Shown here: positions 21,071 to 32,070 of the stretch, one piece after another
Position numbering within the stretch: the stretch's first letter is position 1
Layout: each line of letters opens with the position of its first letter
Assembly: GCA_033557685.1 (NCBI GenBank)
Contig: JAWQRN010000114.1
Span: 1-37,885 of the forward strand
Source of the DNA: Sperchopsis tessellata
Taxonomy: Eukaryota > Arthropoda > Insecta > Coleoptera > Hydrophilidae
Reading direction: 5' to 3'
Length of the DNA stretch: 37,885 nucleotides
The notes under the pieces: model-generated
What the model saw: only the letters and a program-made list of their open reading frames with translations
The model's database searches: none
What the model was told of the DNA's origin: nothing
Made by a program: the position numbers and the translations under genes

Positions 21071-21302
21071 AAAATTAAAAATGTTGTTCCACAAAGTTTT
21101 TATTTTACATCATACTGCGACCGGTTTCGATCACACTAGGTCATTCTCAAGCTTTGTAAGTTAGTGAGTGCAACAACACAAACACAAGTTTGTATGGTTG
21201 CCTTCAATATTCCGCAAAGCTTGAGAATGACTAAGTTTGTTCGAAACCGGTCGCGGTGTGATGTAAAATAAAAACTTTTTGGCACGGCATAATTTTAATT
21301 TT
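21071..21302. repeat. Palindromic element with two inverted hammerhead-like cores
   Basis: The left arm (about 21071-21156) and right arm (about 21215-21302) are inverted copies. The best 65 bp are 21092-21156 against 21215-21279, sharing AAGTTTTTATTTTACATCA, GCGACCGGTTTCGA and TCATTCTCAAGCTTTG. Each arm, read outward from the centre, carries GAAACCGGTCGC (right arm, plus strand, 21243-21254; left arm, minus strand, 21117-21128). This is preceded by TTGAGAATGAC and followed by an AATAAAA-type tail. This is the same GAAACCGGTC core as at 4225-4234, but the CUGANGA equivalent is altered and helix II is weak. The loop is about 58 bp. Confidence 0.85.
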
Positions 21303-21771
21303 TTTTTTTAATTATGAGGATGATCCACAGAATATCAAAATTTTTTTTTCTGATGTAACCAGAAATATTCGAAATTTTATGAATGAATATAATGATTTAT
21401 TGCTGCCATTCTGTGTTCCACAAGCGTGCAGAATCTTTTGTGATCGTTAGTTAGAGATTGAGCCGTAGCGTAGAGTTAGCGTGCAATGAATTAGGTCTCG
21501 TTTATAAATTAACACAGTATAAATTAGTCGTATGGGGTGAGGTATATCATAATACATTATTAATTACCTCCATTCTTGGTGAACATACGACTTGGTCTGA
21601 CGTAACACCAGATATTTGCGTGTTGGAACTGTTAGTTCTTTTGTTGTTTCGGGGGATTTGTTTTATTCTCATACTCGAAGGAAATAACCGTATTTTTAAA
21701 TTACTTTCTAACATGTAACTTATACATTCATAGTTTATTTTCGAGTCCTGATTCATTCATTGAAAAATTTG
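21303..21771. other. Spacer, no gene recognised
   Basis: Overlapping frames on both strands at 21458-21756 are open for 69-86 codons without any motif I recognise. Confidence 0.45.
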
Positions 21772-22124
21772 ATTATACTGACACAATTCTAGCCATTAAA
21801 AGTGATTCTAAAGAGTTTGCTTAAATAAAGCATTTTATTTAAGACCCATTTCCCTCTTACTATGGAAAATTGTAGTTACTTAGAAAAGGAGCATCTCATA
21901 CATAATATCATTATTAAATGATAAGAGTGACTTAGAGAACATGGAGAACATTATACTGACACAATGCTAGCCATTAAAAATGATTCTAAAGAGTTTGCTT
22001 AAATAAAACTTTTTTTTTTATGTACCATTTCCCTCTTACTATGGAAGATTGTAGTTACTTAGAAAAGGTGCATCTCATAGATAATCTCATTTTAAAAGAT
22101 GAGAGTGGCTTAGAGAACATGGAG
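21772..22124. repeat. 178-bp direct duplication
   Basis: Copy 1 (21772-21949) and copy 2 (21950-22124) both start at ATTATACTGACACAAT and run through TTCTAAAGAGTTTGCTTAAA, CCATTTCCCTCTTACTATGG and CTTAGAGAACATGGAG. Differences are scattered, with a small indel cluster at the T-rich run near 22010. Copy 1 has stop codons where copy 2 is open. Confidence 0.95.
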
Positions 22125-22241
22125 TATCTTTCCAGATTGGACTTTCCAATAGAAGGAATGCTTCTGAGCGATAGTCTTAAATTCTTGAAGACCGGCAATT
22201 TCTTCAAGAATTTGAGAACTCCAATATACGGAAATGCTTGA
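22020..22241 (+). CDS. Unassigned 73-codon open frame spanning duplicated copy 2
   Basis: The frame begins at ATG 22020, just after a run of T that looks like a pyrimidine tract, and reads DCSYLEKVHLIDNLILKDE, then later RLDFPIEGMLLSDSLKFL. The first 35 codons lie in the second copy of the 178-bp duplication and the rest is unique sequence. Composition is leucine- and acid-rich, plausibly helical. I do not recognise a family. The first copy is interrupted, so if this was ever an exon, one duplicate has decayed. It may equally be chance. Confidence 0.2.
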   Translation: MYHFPLTMEDCSYLEKVHLIDNLILKDESGLENMEYLSRLDFPIEGMLLSDSLKFLKTGNFFKNLRTPIYGNA

Positions 22242-22909
22242 ATCCAAGCCAGTTTGATCTTTTAACCATGAGAATTTTCTATGAGTTACGCCTTCGATGA
22301 ATAACTAATATATCTATACAACTGTCATTACCAAAGCTAGTAATTCTTTATCTTTATTTAGTAGAAGATGAATCGATAATATCTTAGTTTTACTTATGCC
22401 AGCAATAATTTTGTATAAGTGTAACCACATTATAATTGATGATTTCGGCTTTAGATTAAATGGTATGACTAACCTTTGGCGCCATGTTTAGAGAATTTAA
22501 GATTTATAATATAAAAATGACATTTATATATATATAATTTTAAATCATGGAAAATCGACAAAAATTACATCAATTACGAATTTTCCTAATTTATAAACAG
22601 GTCAACTATATGGTTAATAACTCCATAAGGTAATTAAACATTAATGATTTTAATCGCCAATCTTAATTACTGTACTTTACCAAATTTTCGTTGATCGAAC
22701 GCTTTTTCAAATACCTACTTGTTCAGAAAAAGCTTGTTAAATGATACCCCAAATTTAATTAAGGATCCTTTAAGTTTATTTAATGAATATAGTAAACCAC
22801 TAATTTGCTTAATTAATCCACTGACTATCAAGATTCTATTTATGAACGCATATCAGATTTTATCATTGATATATTTAGAAAAGTATGTCAATATGCCAAT
22901 ACTAGATTT
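22242..22909. other. AT-rich spacer, no gene seen
   Basis: An 89-codon frame at 22719-22988 runs into the 3' end of the RTE fragment in antisense and is not credible as a gene. Confidence 0.5.
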
Positions 22910-24345
22910 ATTTCATTATCACAGACAGCCGTTATTCATCCGTTGCTGGACGAAGATCTCTCCAAATTTATTTTTCTCATCCACGTGACTCCCAAACAAC
23001 GTCTGACTTATCTGTCTCACCTTTCATTAGGTCTTTGTATTGACCTTACGTTGTATCTCGGTTCCCAGTCGGTTAATTATTTTGTCCATCGATGATCTGC
23101 TAGCCTTCCAAAATGTTCTGCCCATTTCCACTTTTGATAGCATCCCTGATCTTAGTCTGACTTTATCTATGCACAGCGCCTTCTATCACTAATTCTCAAA
23201 CAAATCATGTATCTGTCAATACTTATTTGCGTTGTTTGGAGCTTCTGAATATGCGAGGCATTTAATGTCCACGTCTCATTAAAATACGTCACCACAGGCA
23301 ATACACACAGATCGATACCTGTGTTTAAAACACAAAGGAATCTGCGATTTAAATATATTGCTAAGATGTCCAGTTGTATTCCACGCAAGCTTTGATCTTT
23401 GCGCTGATTCTAAAGAAATATCTCCATCTCCATTACGAGCCAAATACATGCATGTTACTGTTTCGAATAATGTGCCCTCGAAGTACACATTAGCAGACAT
23501 AGCTATTTCATTGAATATAACTTCGCCTTACTAAGATTAATCCTACATCTTTACTTTCAGAACCCAGATCAAAAAGGTTTTCTTGGAGCTCCTCGATAGT
23601 GTATGCAAATAACACGATATAATCTGCAAATCGCAAATGGTTATGATCTTCTCCATTCACTGTAACGCCCATTTGTTCCCAATCTAGTTCTCGGAAAATA
23701 TAATCTAGAACGGTACTGAACTTGGGTGATATGGTGTCGTCTCCTTGTCTAACACTTTTTTGAATATCAAACGTTTCCGTTTCTTGATGAAATTGAAAGT
23801 TTGATCTGGTTTTTATAGATGTTTTGAAATAGCTGTATGTAGACAGATGGACTGCCATTTTGGCCAAAAGCTTTAATAACGGCAGATGTCTTGACCCAGT
23901 CAAATGCTTGCTCGTTGTCTACATAAGCACTATATATTGGGCAGGTTATACTCGTTATACCTAGATATCAACTCACGTACAGTGTGAATATGGTCAATAG
24001 TGATGTATCCCTTATGAAGGCCTGCTTGTTCTTTGGGTTGGTAAGTATCGAATTGGTATGTAAGGCGATTCTTAATTATTTTGAAAAGGGTCTTATAAGC
24101 CACAAATGTTAGACTGATTGGTCGGTAATTTTCAGGTCTTCTTTATTTCCTTTCTTTGTGGATTGAAATAATTGTTGCATTGTTCCATGACGCTGGTATC
24201 TCATTTGATTATATGCATGACGTATACAGTTTTGCGAAAAATGTACACATCTTATATCCAGTAATGTTTAGTATATCAACCGTGATCCCGCCTTCCCTTC
24301 CACACATTGATTTTAGAGCAATTTATGTTTTATTTATCTTGTATT
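22910..24345 (-). mobile_element. RTE-clade LINE fragment, near-complete RT to 3' end
   Basis: On the minus strand, from about 24345: GREGGITVD, then AKLYTSCI, then IPASWNNATIISIHKKG, NYRPISLTFVAYKTLFKII (about 24137-24080), KGYITIDHIHTV and YVDN..QAFD. After a frame change come SVRQGDDTISPKFSTVLDYI, RELDWEQMGVTVNGEDHNHL and RFADYIVLFA. LPVVTYFNETWTLNA follows near 23260, then WAEHFGRL, and a 3' end reading TCGTCCAGCAACGG near 22940. The order is textbook RTE, with fingers, palm, thumb and the C-terminal domain up to the conserved 3' terminus. The second catalytic Asp of FADD is Tyr (codon 23619-23621). Together with the frameshifts this makes the RT dead. The endonuclease is absent (5' truncation), which is usual for LINE insertions. 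Confidence 0.88.
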
Positions 24346-25504
24346 ATATTTAAAGGAGTCCATAATGTTCTACTGAGAAATTGAGAGATAAAAAAATTGC
24401 GATCATTTAAAAGTTAAAATAAATATGTTTTTAAATTTATAAAGAATATATAAATATATATAAGAATTTTTAAGGAATATAGTACAAACATACTGACCAC
24501 CGAAACCAAAATTAATACCTTAACAGATTTGGCATTATTCTTTAAAGTGAGATGTAAACAGAAAATTCTTGCGCCAACACTCGTACGTAGCTTACACACG
24601 AATCTCAGTTCATTAGAATCCCAGCCATAATATCGTTTCTCACATAAAACTGTTCGAATCAATTTATATAATTAAACCTTAGCTGTACTTTTGGAGGCCT
24701 TCGAGTTAAAATTCAGGTACAAAAAATGCAAAACAATAAAGCCGGTGGGATATATGCAAACACAAAAAAAATCTCTGTGGCAGGTAGCACATATTAAATA
24801 AAAGTGATTGATCAGGTAGCAAAACTTCAGTAATTCTCAAGGTCAAGAATATACAATGAAAACGCACGTCACTAAAGGGTAGTTTGTTAGAATTTAGAAA
24901 TCGAAGGGCAGGTCAGTGAACAAAAAAATACCAACCTTTGTGTTAAAATTAAAGGTTATCGCCCTTTACATTTATCTTATACAATAGAATGCAGAACAAT
25001 ACTACTAAGCACCAAAAAGGGCTAGGAATAGTTAGATAAGAAGTATAATACACATGTTTCAGAGCTTCTACACAGTTTTCATCGATAAAATTTATTCACT
25101 TACTAATCCTGAGTACCCTTGGGCGATTATGACGTTTCATAATGGATTAATCAAATAATCGATTGTATTGCAATGTGCAATCAGCACGTGATTTACATTA
25201 TTTGCGCCACTATTGGGAGAAAAATACTGCCTCCAACAATACAAGAATGAACTCCATGAAGTGTTACATAAGTAAACGTTTATTGAAAACTATTGTTTTT
25301 ATGTTTTGTTCTATTTATATTACTTAATGTAATTGCTATTATTATTAGACTTGTTACTAGACTTGTATAGAGTTTGAAATTGATCTTGGAACCTAAGAAG
25401 AAAATTTTATCAAGGACAATATTGGGATGAACGTGACCATATAAACATCTTTTCCGAGGAAGAAGTTCCACTAATATTACCTTCGGAAGTTACACACGCT
25501 CAAC
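24346..25504. other. AT-rich spacer between oppositely oriented RTE fragments
   Basis: I recognise no gene. Short minus-strand frames at 24414-24662 and 25280-25471 show no motif. Confidence 0.5.
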
Positions 25505-26075
25505 AAACATTCAACTATGATTTTAATCCACACAAAAAGTAAAATTATCGTCCAATCAGTCTCACATATGTGGTATATAAGATCCTCACCAAAATAATTT
25601 CGAACCGCCTTACAGACCAATTAGATTCTTACCAACCCAAATTGCAGTCAAACTTTCTTCAGGGAAATATCACTATGGACCATATTCACACAACTGGACG
25701 CCTAAGAAACATATATAAGTCACAGGTAACATTGTGTTTGAAACGCAAAGTTTTCGATCAGTGTGTTTTGCCTGTGATAACGTATGATAGTGACACATGG
25801 ACATTAAAGGCCTCAAATATTCAGAAGCTCGAAACAACGAAACAATTATTGAAAAATATATAATGGATTTGAGAATTAGTGTAAGATGGCGCTATGCGTG
25901 GATAAGACGTTAGACTAAGGTCAGGGATGTTACAGAGATTAATGACAGGTAAGAGAACTCAGAAATTGTTTTTGGGGTCACGTGGTTGAGAAGACGCACA
26001 ATCGGGGGGAGTTGAAAGAACTTGGGGTGACCTACGTCCAGCAGTAGATGAATGATGGATGATGATGATATTAAG
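25505..26075 (+). mobile_element. RTE-clade LINE fragment with palm and thumb deleted
   Basis: The start reads MILIHTK, then NYRPISLTYVVYKILTKIIS and NRLTDQLDSYQ (RT fingers), up to TMDHIHT near 25691. It then passes directly, in frame, into GRLRNIYKSQVTLCLKRK and FDQCVLPVITYDSDTWTLKA, which belong to the region after the RT palm. The palm with FADD is therefore missing: about 600 bp lost relative to the copy at 22910-24345. The frame (25570-25863) is open across the junction. The 3' end (CTACGTCCAGCAGTAGATGA, then GATGATGATGATA) at about 26030-26070 is the conserved RTE terminus with its short-repeat tail, so the 3' boundary is firm. Confidence 0.85.
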
Positions 26076-27169
26076 GCATTATTCTCCTTGAATATGGTCA
26101 ATCATAATCCTAAGTACAAACTGGAGATACAAACAAAAATCACTTAAAACTTGTGACTATTACGCAATGTTTCTCTTTTTTTTCGATAAATTTAAACAGT
26201 TTATAACAAATATTTTTTAAGGAACAATACGTACCCAAATATCGAAAATCAAGAACAAGTATACGATAATAGGAGTTTTTGATCTTTAATAAAATATGTT
26301 GGATTTTGGTTAACCGTGAACTTAAAACACTACTATCATTTCAGAATTAGGAATTATACTAAAACCGAACAGTCTACACTTACAGACTATACATCATCTG
26401 GCAGTCATTGAATGAATCATAAGGATTTTATCTGTGTAGATAATTTTATTTATTATTAAGACGAAGTTCGAAATGTTTTTTTTTAATCTTTTTCAATAAC
26501 AGAAAAAAGTAGGCCATGAACTACATTTGTTGATAAAACAAATTAGAAACCGGTTTATCACAAAAGATAACGAAACAAAAAGTAGTGTAACTGAAAAACA
26601 AAAATATATTTTATACTCCCCCTGGCCTAGTGATGGTTCAGTTCATATACAATTCTACAAAACCTCGAAATTCCAAATAATCTTTTAGACCCAAAGAAAC
26701 CCTCAATAGGTTTTGGTTGATTTTTAGAAGGCTTCCATTAGTGTAAACATGATCGTCTTGCTACATGCAGAAGTGAAATGAAAGGCTATATTTGAAGCGA
26801 ATACGGATATAAAGCTAAAGTCAGTATCAGCATACATTTTTGTATCAATTCATGATGTAAGGAATGTTTTTGATCAACTCGGCTGTTTGAGCCCAAGCTT
26901 AAATCTAGAACTCCATTGTACATGCAGGCCCATTTTAGGGTCGCGCATCCCCCACCCGCACCACTGAAGGGTGTCATTGTCCTTTCATGCAGTCTTATCT
27001 TGTATTTCTAACAGTTAAAACAGTCTTAAAATAAATGCAGTTATTACAATCAGCAGTTTCATTTTTAATTCAAATGCAAGATAGTCCTACAAGTTATAAG
27101 AGGTGACTAAATCAATAAGGTCACAACATCGCAGCTACGTTCTCTGAAGAAGAGAGTTGTAATAACTTA
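26076..27169. other. Spacer, no gene recognised
   Basis: Mostly AT-rich. A GC-richer patch at about 26930-26970 (CGCATCCCCCACCCGCACCA, ending in CACTG) resembles the end of a hAT-type element. I could not find a partner terminus or target duplication. Confidence 0.45.
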
Positions 27170-27425
27170 CTCACTTACTTCTTTACCACATGTATGGAAA
27201 TTGCAGCAGGTGGGACTCAGTTTCCAATAACATTATGGAATGATTATGACGCACATCGGGAACGATCCTCCTAAACAACAAACTGCTGTGAGGGATTGAA
27301 ATCCTACTGAATACCCTATTTCATTTCAGTCATACCAGTATGGTGTGGTTTTTATTTAATGGGTTGCAGCGAAATCTTACTTGCCGCAGATTGTCGCTTG
27401 CTAATCTAGAATCAGGTTTTCCAGA
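27170..27425 (+). pseudogene. MULE (Mutator-like) transposase C-terminal fragment
   Basis: One frame reads FPITLWNDYDAHRE (LWNDYD at 27234-27251), then TTNCCEG (27276-27294 region). After a frame change, HTSMVWFLFNGLQRNL and RRLSLANLESG follow. Insect MULE transposases of the FLYWCH-associated type have P-LWN-Y-----R-TNN--EGWN followed by HP-IW-LI--LQ----------Q-E-G, and the order and spacing agree. Stops and a frameshift break it, and the catalytic domain, zinc fingers and terminal repeats are not seen. This is a by-eye match of two short blocks. Confidence 0.5.
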
Positions 27426-28799
27426 TTGGATTTAGAGATAAATGGCAATAGTATCATTTCACTTCTGCGGGTGGAAAAGCGACCCTGGCTGCACTTTTTC
27501 GACGATTTCATGCATATACCCACAGAGTTAGTTTTTTTTATATTTTATTTTTAATTTTTTAAATTCTTATATATTTTCTTTTAGTTAATTATAAAATAAA
27601 GGAAGTAAATAATATTTAATGTTATTTGTAAAAATGAACTATTTTAAATTTTTAAAAGGGTACTATAATCTACAAACCATTTATGTACGCACAGTGTAAT
27701 ATCACATTATTGGCACATGAATCACGTATACACTCTTTGTCTGAGGTACAGGTACATGAAAGTTCTTCCTTTTTGAGGCTTTTGTGTCATTGCATATTTC
27801 TGTACGAGTTGATTCACTAAATCTAGTATAAATTCCGATAGTTTTGCTCTAGTTCCTGTATTCATTAAGAACAAAGCATATGAGAATTTCATTTCATAGA
27901 TTTTAATTTAATTTAATTTTAGTGGATTGTTGTTAGTATAAATACATCTCGTATATTATTCCACTTAATAGCATGTTGTTCTTTGTATTTCGCATGTCAA
28001 TTCCGCTTTTCTTCATTTTTTAAGAAAATATTTTGGGCATAACCTTCCTATTGAGTTTGGATTTGTGTACCAGTTATGAATATAAATTGTATGTCCTTTG
28101 TCTAAATATGCTGGGAGTAGTGTTACATCAGAACTATATATGCCTAATCCTACGATTTCATCATTTATTTATGTAGAAGACCTAGTATAAACAATGAAAT
28201 GAAGGATAAAACTAGATTCAATATAGCACAAAACAAACTGCCAAATCGTATTCGCTTATCTTTTCAAGACACTACACTCTCATCAATACCAGTCTTTGAA
28301 AGGTTGCAACATTGCTTTGAACCGGGTCCTTAGTATTTCGATAATCTGTCTTATTTTTTTAATTTTATATCCTTCCACTTCTTCACTATTGTCAGAAAAA
28401 TGAAGCATACTGCAGTAATCAAAACCTATCCTGAGACATCTCTTTTCCAAAGAAAGGAGTATCAATTAGAGGATACGTACTCTAGTAACCCTTCAAGTAA
28501 TTTTTATCCACATCAATCATTAACATCATAATTACAAGAAAAACATATATCTCATCCTTTCAAGTGCCGATCCATTTATGAAATTTACTTTTTACTGTCA
28601 ACCCTGTTGTGCTTGCAATCAATGTATGAAATTTATTTGTTTCGGACATTATGTTCAAAATCAATTCTTATTGTACTATTACAGCAACAGAATCATGTTT
28701 ATGTCATGTCACTGTCTTCTAAAACCCCGTCACATGTACCGATGTTGTTAGAAGTGTAAAGATAGTAGGTTTATAGTTTGTATTGTTATTTTCTCATAT
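27426..28799. other. AT-rich intergenic DNA, no gene seen
   Basis: There is no convincing coding sequence. A 60-codon minus-strand frame at 28283-28465 is charged, but I could not assign it. Confidence 0.5.
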
Positions 28800-28960
28800 A
28801 AAATTTACTTAAGAGTTGATGGAGCTGGCTCAATATGACTTGAGTCACTATTTCTTCCATTTTCTTTGTCACTTTCTGAGTCCGTTTCATCTTCTTTGGT
28901 AACAGTTTCGCAAATACCATTATTACGCATATTTCTGGACAAACCCTTCACGAGTAACGA
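28800..28960 (-). CDS. Acidic open segment, possible terminal exon or transposase tail
   Basis: On the minus strand a frame entering near 28955 reads NMRNNGICETVTKEDETDSE, continues serine- and acid-rich, and ends EPAPSTLK-stop near 28812. Acidic low-complexity tails of this sort occur both in host proteins and at the C-termini of domesticated or decayed transposases. There is no ATG close upstream in frame, so it would have to be a downstream exon. Composition differs from the surrounding AT-biased chance frames. I cannot name a family. Confidence 0.2.
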
Positions 28961-30759
28961 TTATTTGATGCTGATTTGACCGCGACAAAATTATTTTCGG
29001 GACTAATTCTGTCTCCATTTTGTACATTTATTGTTTCAAAATCTGGTAAAGCAAATTATGTTTATCTATATTTTCCTTATCATGGCTTTAAACTTCTAAA
29101 ATAAAAATTCAACAGATATATTTTTTGGTTAGATTTTTTTCTCTCTTTACTTGCATTAGTTCTAAACTACATTTTGTTCAATGTATATATGTGTGTTGTG
29201 GCCTTGTTGATTTAGTCACTACTTATACTCGAGGACCCTCCTACTTTTTGAAGTAAGAAAAAATTACACTACTTCTTGAGTCGAATGAATTTATTTTAAG
29301 ACAAATTTTCACATATTTACTGTTTGAAATACAAGACAAGACTGCCTGCAACGACAATGACACTGATGGGCGACCCAAAAATTGGCCGGCACTTACAAAG
29401 TGCAGGTACCTAGGTTTAAAGTTGGGCTTAAGCATAGTGTTTTGACTACGATTTTATTTTGAAACGTGTAAACCATATATTATTGCATTTATTGCTTATG
29501 TTATTGAGTATTGCGCTCTTATTGCCAAGTAACTATACATCACGTGCTGTTCGCGGGCGAGTACTTGCCCTAATAGTCTTTGGTTTATTTTATTTCGCAC
29601 ATTCACTCGTAAAGTCACATGCGCAAAGAAAAAACAGTAAACGTATACGTGCGCATTTTCCTGTGTGCGCTTTAATCCGATCACCGATTACGCCATACAT
29701 ATTTTCTAGAAAACAAAAATCCTTTATCTAATAAAATGCACAGAAAGTTAAATTTTGAAAGTATAAAAATTGGTAACACTATTACCCAAATTACGTCCTC
29801 CCTAAAGCTGCAAAGTTTGTAGTTTTGCTGAACTAAACTATACAGTGAATCTCTCTTTCGCTACGTATACATATAGAGAAATGCCCTCTATACCATTTTT
29901 AATTTCAACTCTAGCCAATTCAATAAATAATTTAAAAAAAAGAGTACGCAAGGTGCGACGATTTGATTTTATTTATTTTTTGCTTAAATACAAGCATGCG
30001 TCATTTTCGCAATAGTTAAATAAACCCGAACAAGGAATTATTTGAAAAGTCAATTAAAAGTTCGATTTAATCTTATCATTAGCATTTTCTGTGTGAAAGC
30101 CCAGATAATTTAAGGCTATTGGCCGATTATTCAAAGTCAAATAGGGGGTCGGGGGTTCAACGAAAACCAATCGGATAGTCCGCAAATCGCACATATTGAT
30201 TCGTCTAAAGCCTGCTTTAAAGTCAGGTATTGTTAAAGTTACCTCAAATCCTATTAAGTTTCTAAATTTATACAGTCGTGCATGTAACAGATAATAATGG
30301 CTACCCTTATAGGAATACATTATCTTTATTTGTTACCCACCCTAATTACTAGTGAACAAAATTTTGAATATTCAAATGAGATCGTTTATCTCATAGGGAA
30401 AAACCAGCTGTGAATTTATTTTATTGCACAATTGGGTTAATTAAAGTTGCAAATATAAATTAAATAAAAACAGAGGCCCCCAAATATATGTGTTCTTAAA
30501 GTTACTTGAAGGTTGACGCTTCAGAACCAAGAGCAAATGCAGCAATTACATTGTATCAAGGTATTTCTTTAAATCCTTATAAATGCCCCCTAGCAAAACT
30601 TTTGGAAAATTAAAAATACCCATCTAATTTTAACACAAAATAATAACATAAAATAACATAACAAATATTTACTGGAAAAAGGTATAGAAAAGAAAAATGT
30701 ATAGGCATGCAGCAACACACAAGTTCAAAAATCAACAGCAGTTAATTCATAAAGAAAAA
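28961..30759. other. AT-rich intergenic DNA with two unassigned frames
   Basis: The plus-strand frame at 29459-29731 (90 codons) starts with a hydrophobic leucine-rich stretch that could act as a signal anchor, then turns basic. The minus-strand frame at 30054-30320 (88 codons) has mixed composition with a proline-rich VEPPTPYL segment. I recognise neither, and neither has supporting context. Confidence 0.45.
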
Positions 30760-31740
30760 ATTGATACACCTAGCGACAACAACTTCAACGAGGAATATCA
30801 TTGTAAAGATTGCTAATTCCAAATGAAAACGTTCAATAGAACAGAACCTCCTGTACCTAGGAACTGAAAGTAAACACCGATGGCGAAGGTACAAATTGTG
30901 CACGCCAGTTTGGTGCGTTATAATCTTATGAGAAAAAAAAGAAACACATGTGAAGATGCGTTCTTTGTGATATCGAGAGTCTACATAATTTGAATGCATG
31001 TGAAATATGCGAACGGCGAGAAATACCAAAGATGAAATGAATTTTGGCCTTTTTGTATTCTAGAAGAGTCGACAGCATCGAGACAAGGGCATAAATCGCA
31101 TCCAAAAAAGAAAAATGACTGAGGCAAGGGGGTCTCAACATAGTCTTCTGACAACAGGGAGGGAGTGGTTTATGAGGGTGTATCATTCGGAACGAATAAT
31201 ATCCTCTTTTAATTAAATTACAAATAAGATCTTGAAATCTTAGATAAACATCTAATTTCCTTGCAGAGTCAGAGAATGGTAAAATATCACCACCCAAATA
31301 CAAATTACAGATTATTTTCAAGAAGTTACAATCATGTTACTGCAAGATTTTTTTTAAACTAAGAACTAATACAAAAGCCAATGAATACCATTTTGTTCTT
31401 AAAAAAGGAGCATCATATTTGGGAGTCATTAGTGTAAAGACGATATGAACAGAATTGCAAGCAATTGCACATATTATGACTAGTATATATCGTGAATAGC
31501 AGTGGCCCCAAAGTAGATCCCTGGGGCACACCACACGTCAAATACAAACGTTAAGACAGCCCTCCGGCAAACTCTCAGAGACCTACCCAACAAATAACTA
31601 TAGAAAAATTTAAGTCTGGCATCCAATAAATTAAAACAGAGAAGAATGACTAACAAAAGATAATGAGAAATTGTGCTAATTTTAAGATCATCCATTCGGC
31701 GATTACCAAAACAATCCATATTTATAACTAAACATTTTTA
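30760..31740 (-). mobile_element. CR1/Jockey-group LINE fragment, RT palm to C-terminus
   Basis: Read on the minus strand in several frames: LLDARLKFF near 31630, then the RT block VPQGSTLGPLLFTIYTS (about 31530-31480). The palm catalytic motif appears as YTND at 31425-31436. INLYLGG..LPFSDSARKL and LCLSHFSFLDAIYA-like segments follow. FGISRRSHISHAFKLCR comes at about 31080-31030, and then HNLYLRHRCLLSVPRYR near 30900. This matches the palm, thumb and post-RT order of CR1/Jockey-group elements. The catalytic A-D-D has become T-N-D, and multiple frameshifts are present, so it is inactive. Neither the 5' endonuclease part nor a clear 3' tail is visible. Confidence 0.75.
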
Positions 31741-32068
31741 AGCACATCAAATATTTTCAACTAAAAAATGCCAAAGAAACATTAAATTATTGGATTCGAG
31801 AGTAAACACCAGTTACACTTTTCAAACCCTTGAAAAAAATATCAAGCGGAAAGATAAAACAATGTTCTAAACAACGTCGTCGAAATACTTTTTTGTACTT
31901 CTAAAATTTTATTTGGGAAAAACGAAGGGTAAAATTGTTATCTGTATGGCTAGGTTTGAAATTTGATAACGTTTCGATTCCACTAACTGATATGAATTTC
32001 CAAACCGAAATAGTACTTGGGGACAATGGTTTATTAAACAAGAAAATATAGTTTGTAACGCTTTAATA
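31741..32068. other. Spacer, nothing recognised
   Basis: This could hold more of the decayed LINE upstream of its RT motif, but I cannot read any motif in it. Confidence 0.45.
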
Positions 32069-32070
32069 TA

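Noticed and set aside
22719..22988. 89-codon plus-strand open frame as a gene
   Set aside because: It overlaps the 3' end of the minus-strand RTE fragment and shows no motif.
26525..26560. GAAACCGGT near 26537 as another hammerhead-like core
   Set aside because: No CUGANGA, no helix II and no GUC triplet; only the 9-mer is shared.
26930..26970. GC-rich patch ending CACTG as a hAT right terminus
   Set aside because: No matching left end and no 8-bp duplication of the following bases upstream.
26766..27470. Inverted pair of the 15-mer GCAGAAGTGAAATGA bracketing the MULE-like fragment, as its terminal repeats
   Set aside because: Similarity does not extend convincingly beyond the 15-mer, one such pair is about what chance gives in 38 kb, and no flanking target duplication was found.
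29459..29731. 90-codon frame with a leucine-rich start as a small membrane protein
   Set aside because: No family, no splice or promoter context; the reverse strand is equally open over the same DNA, so coding is not favoured.
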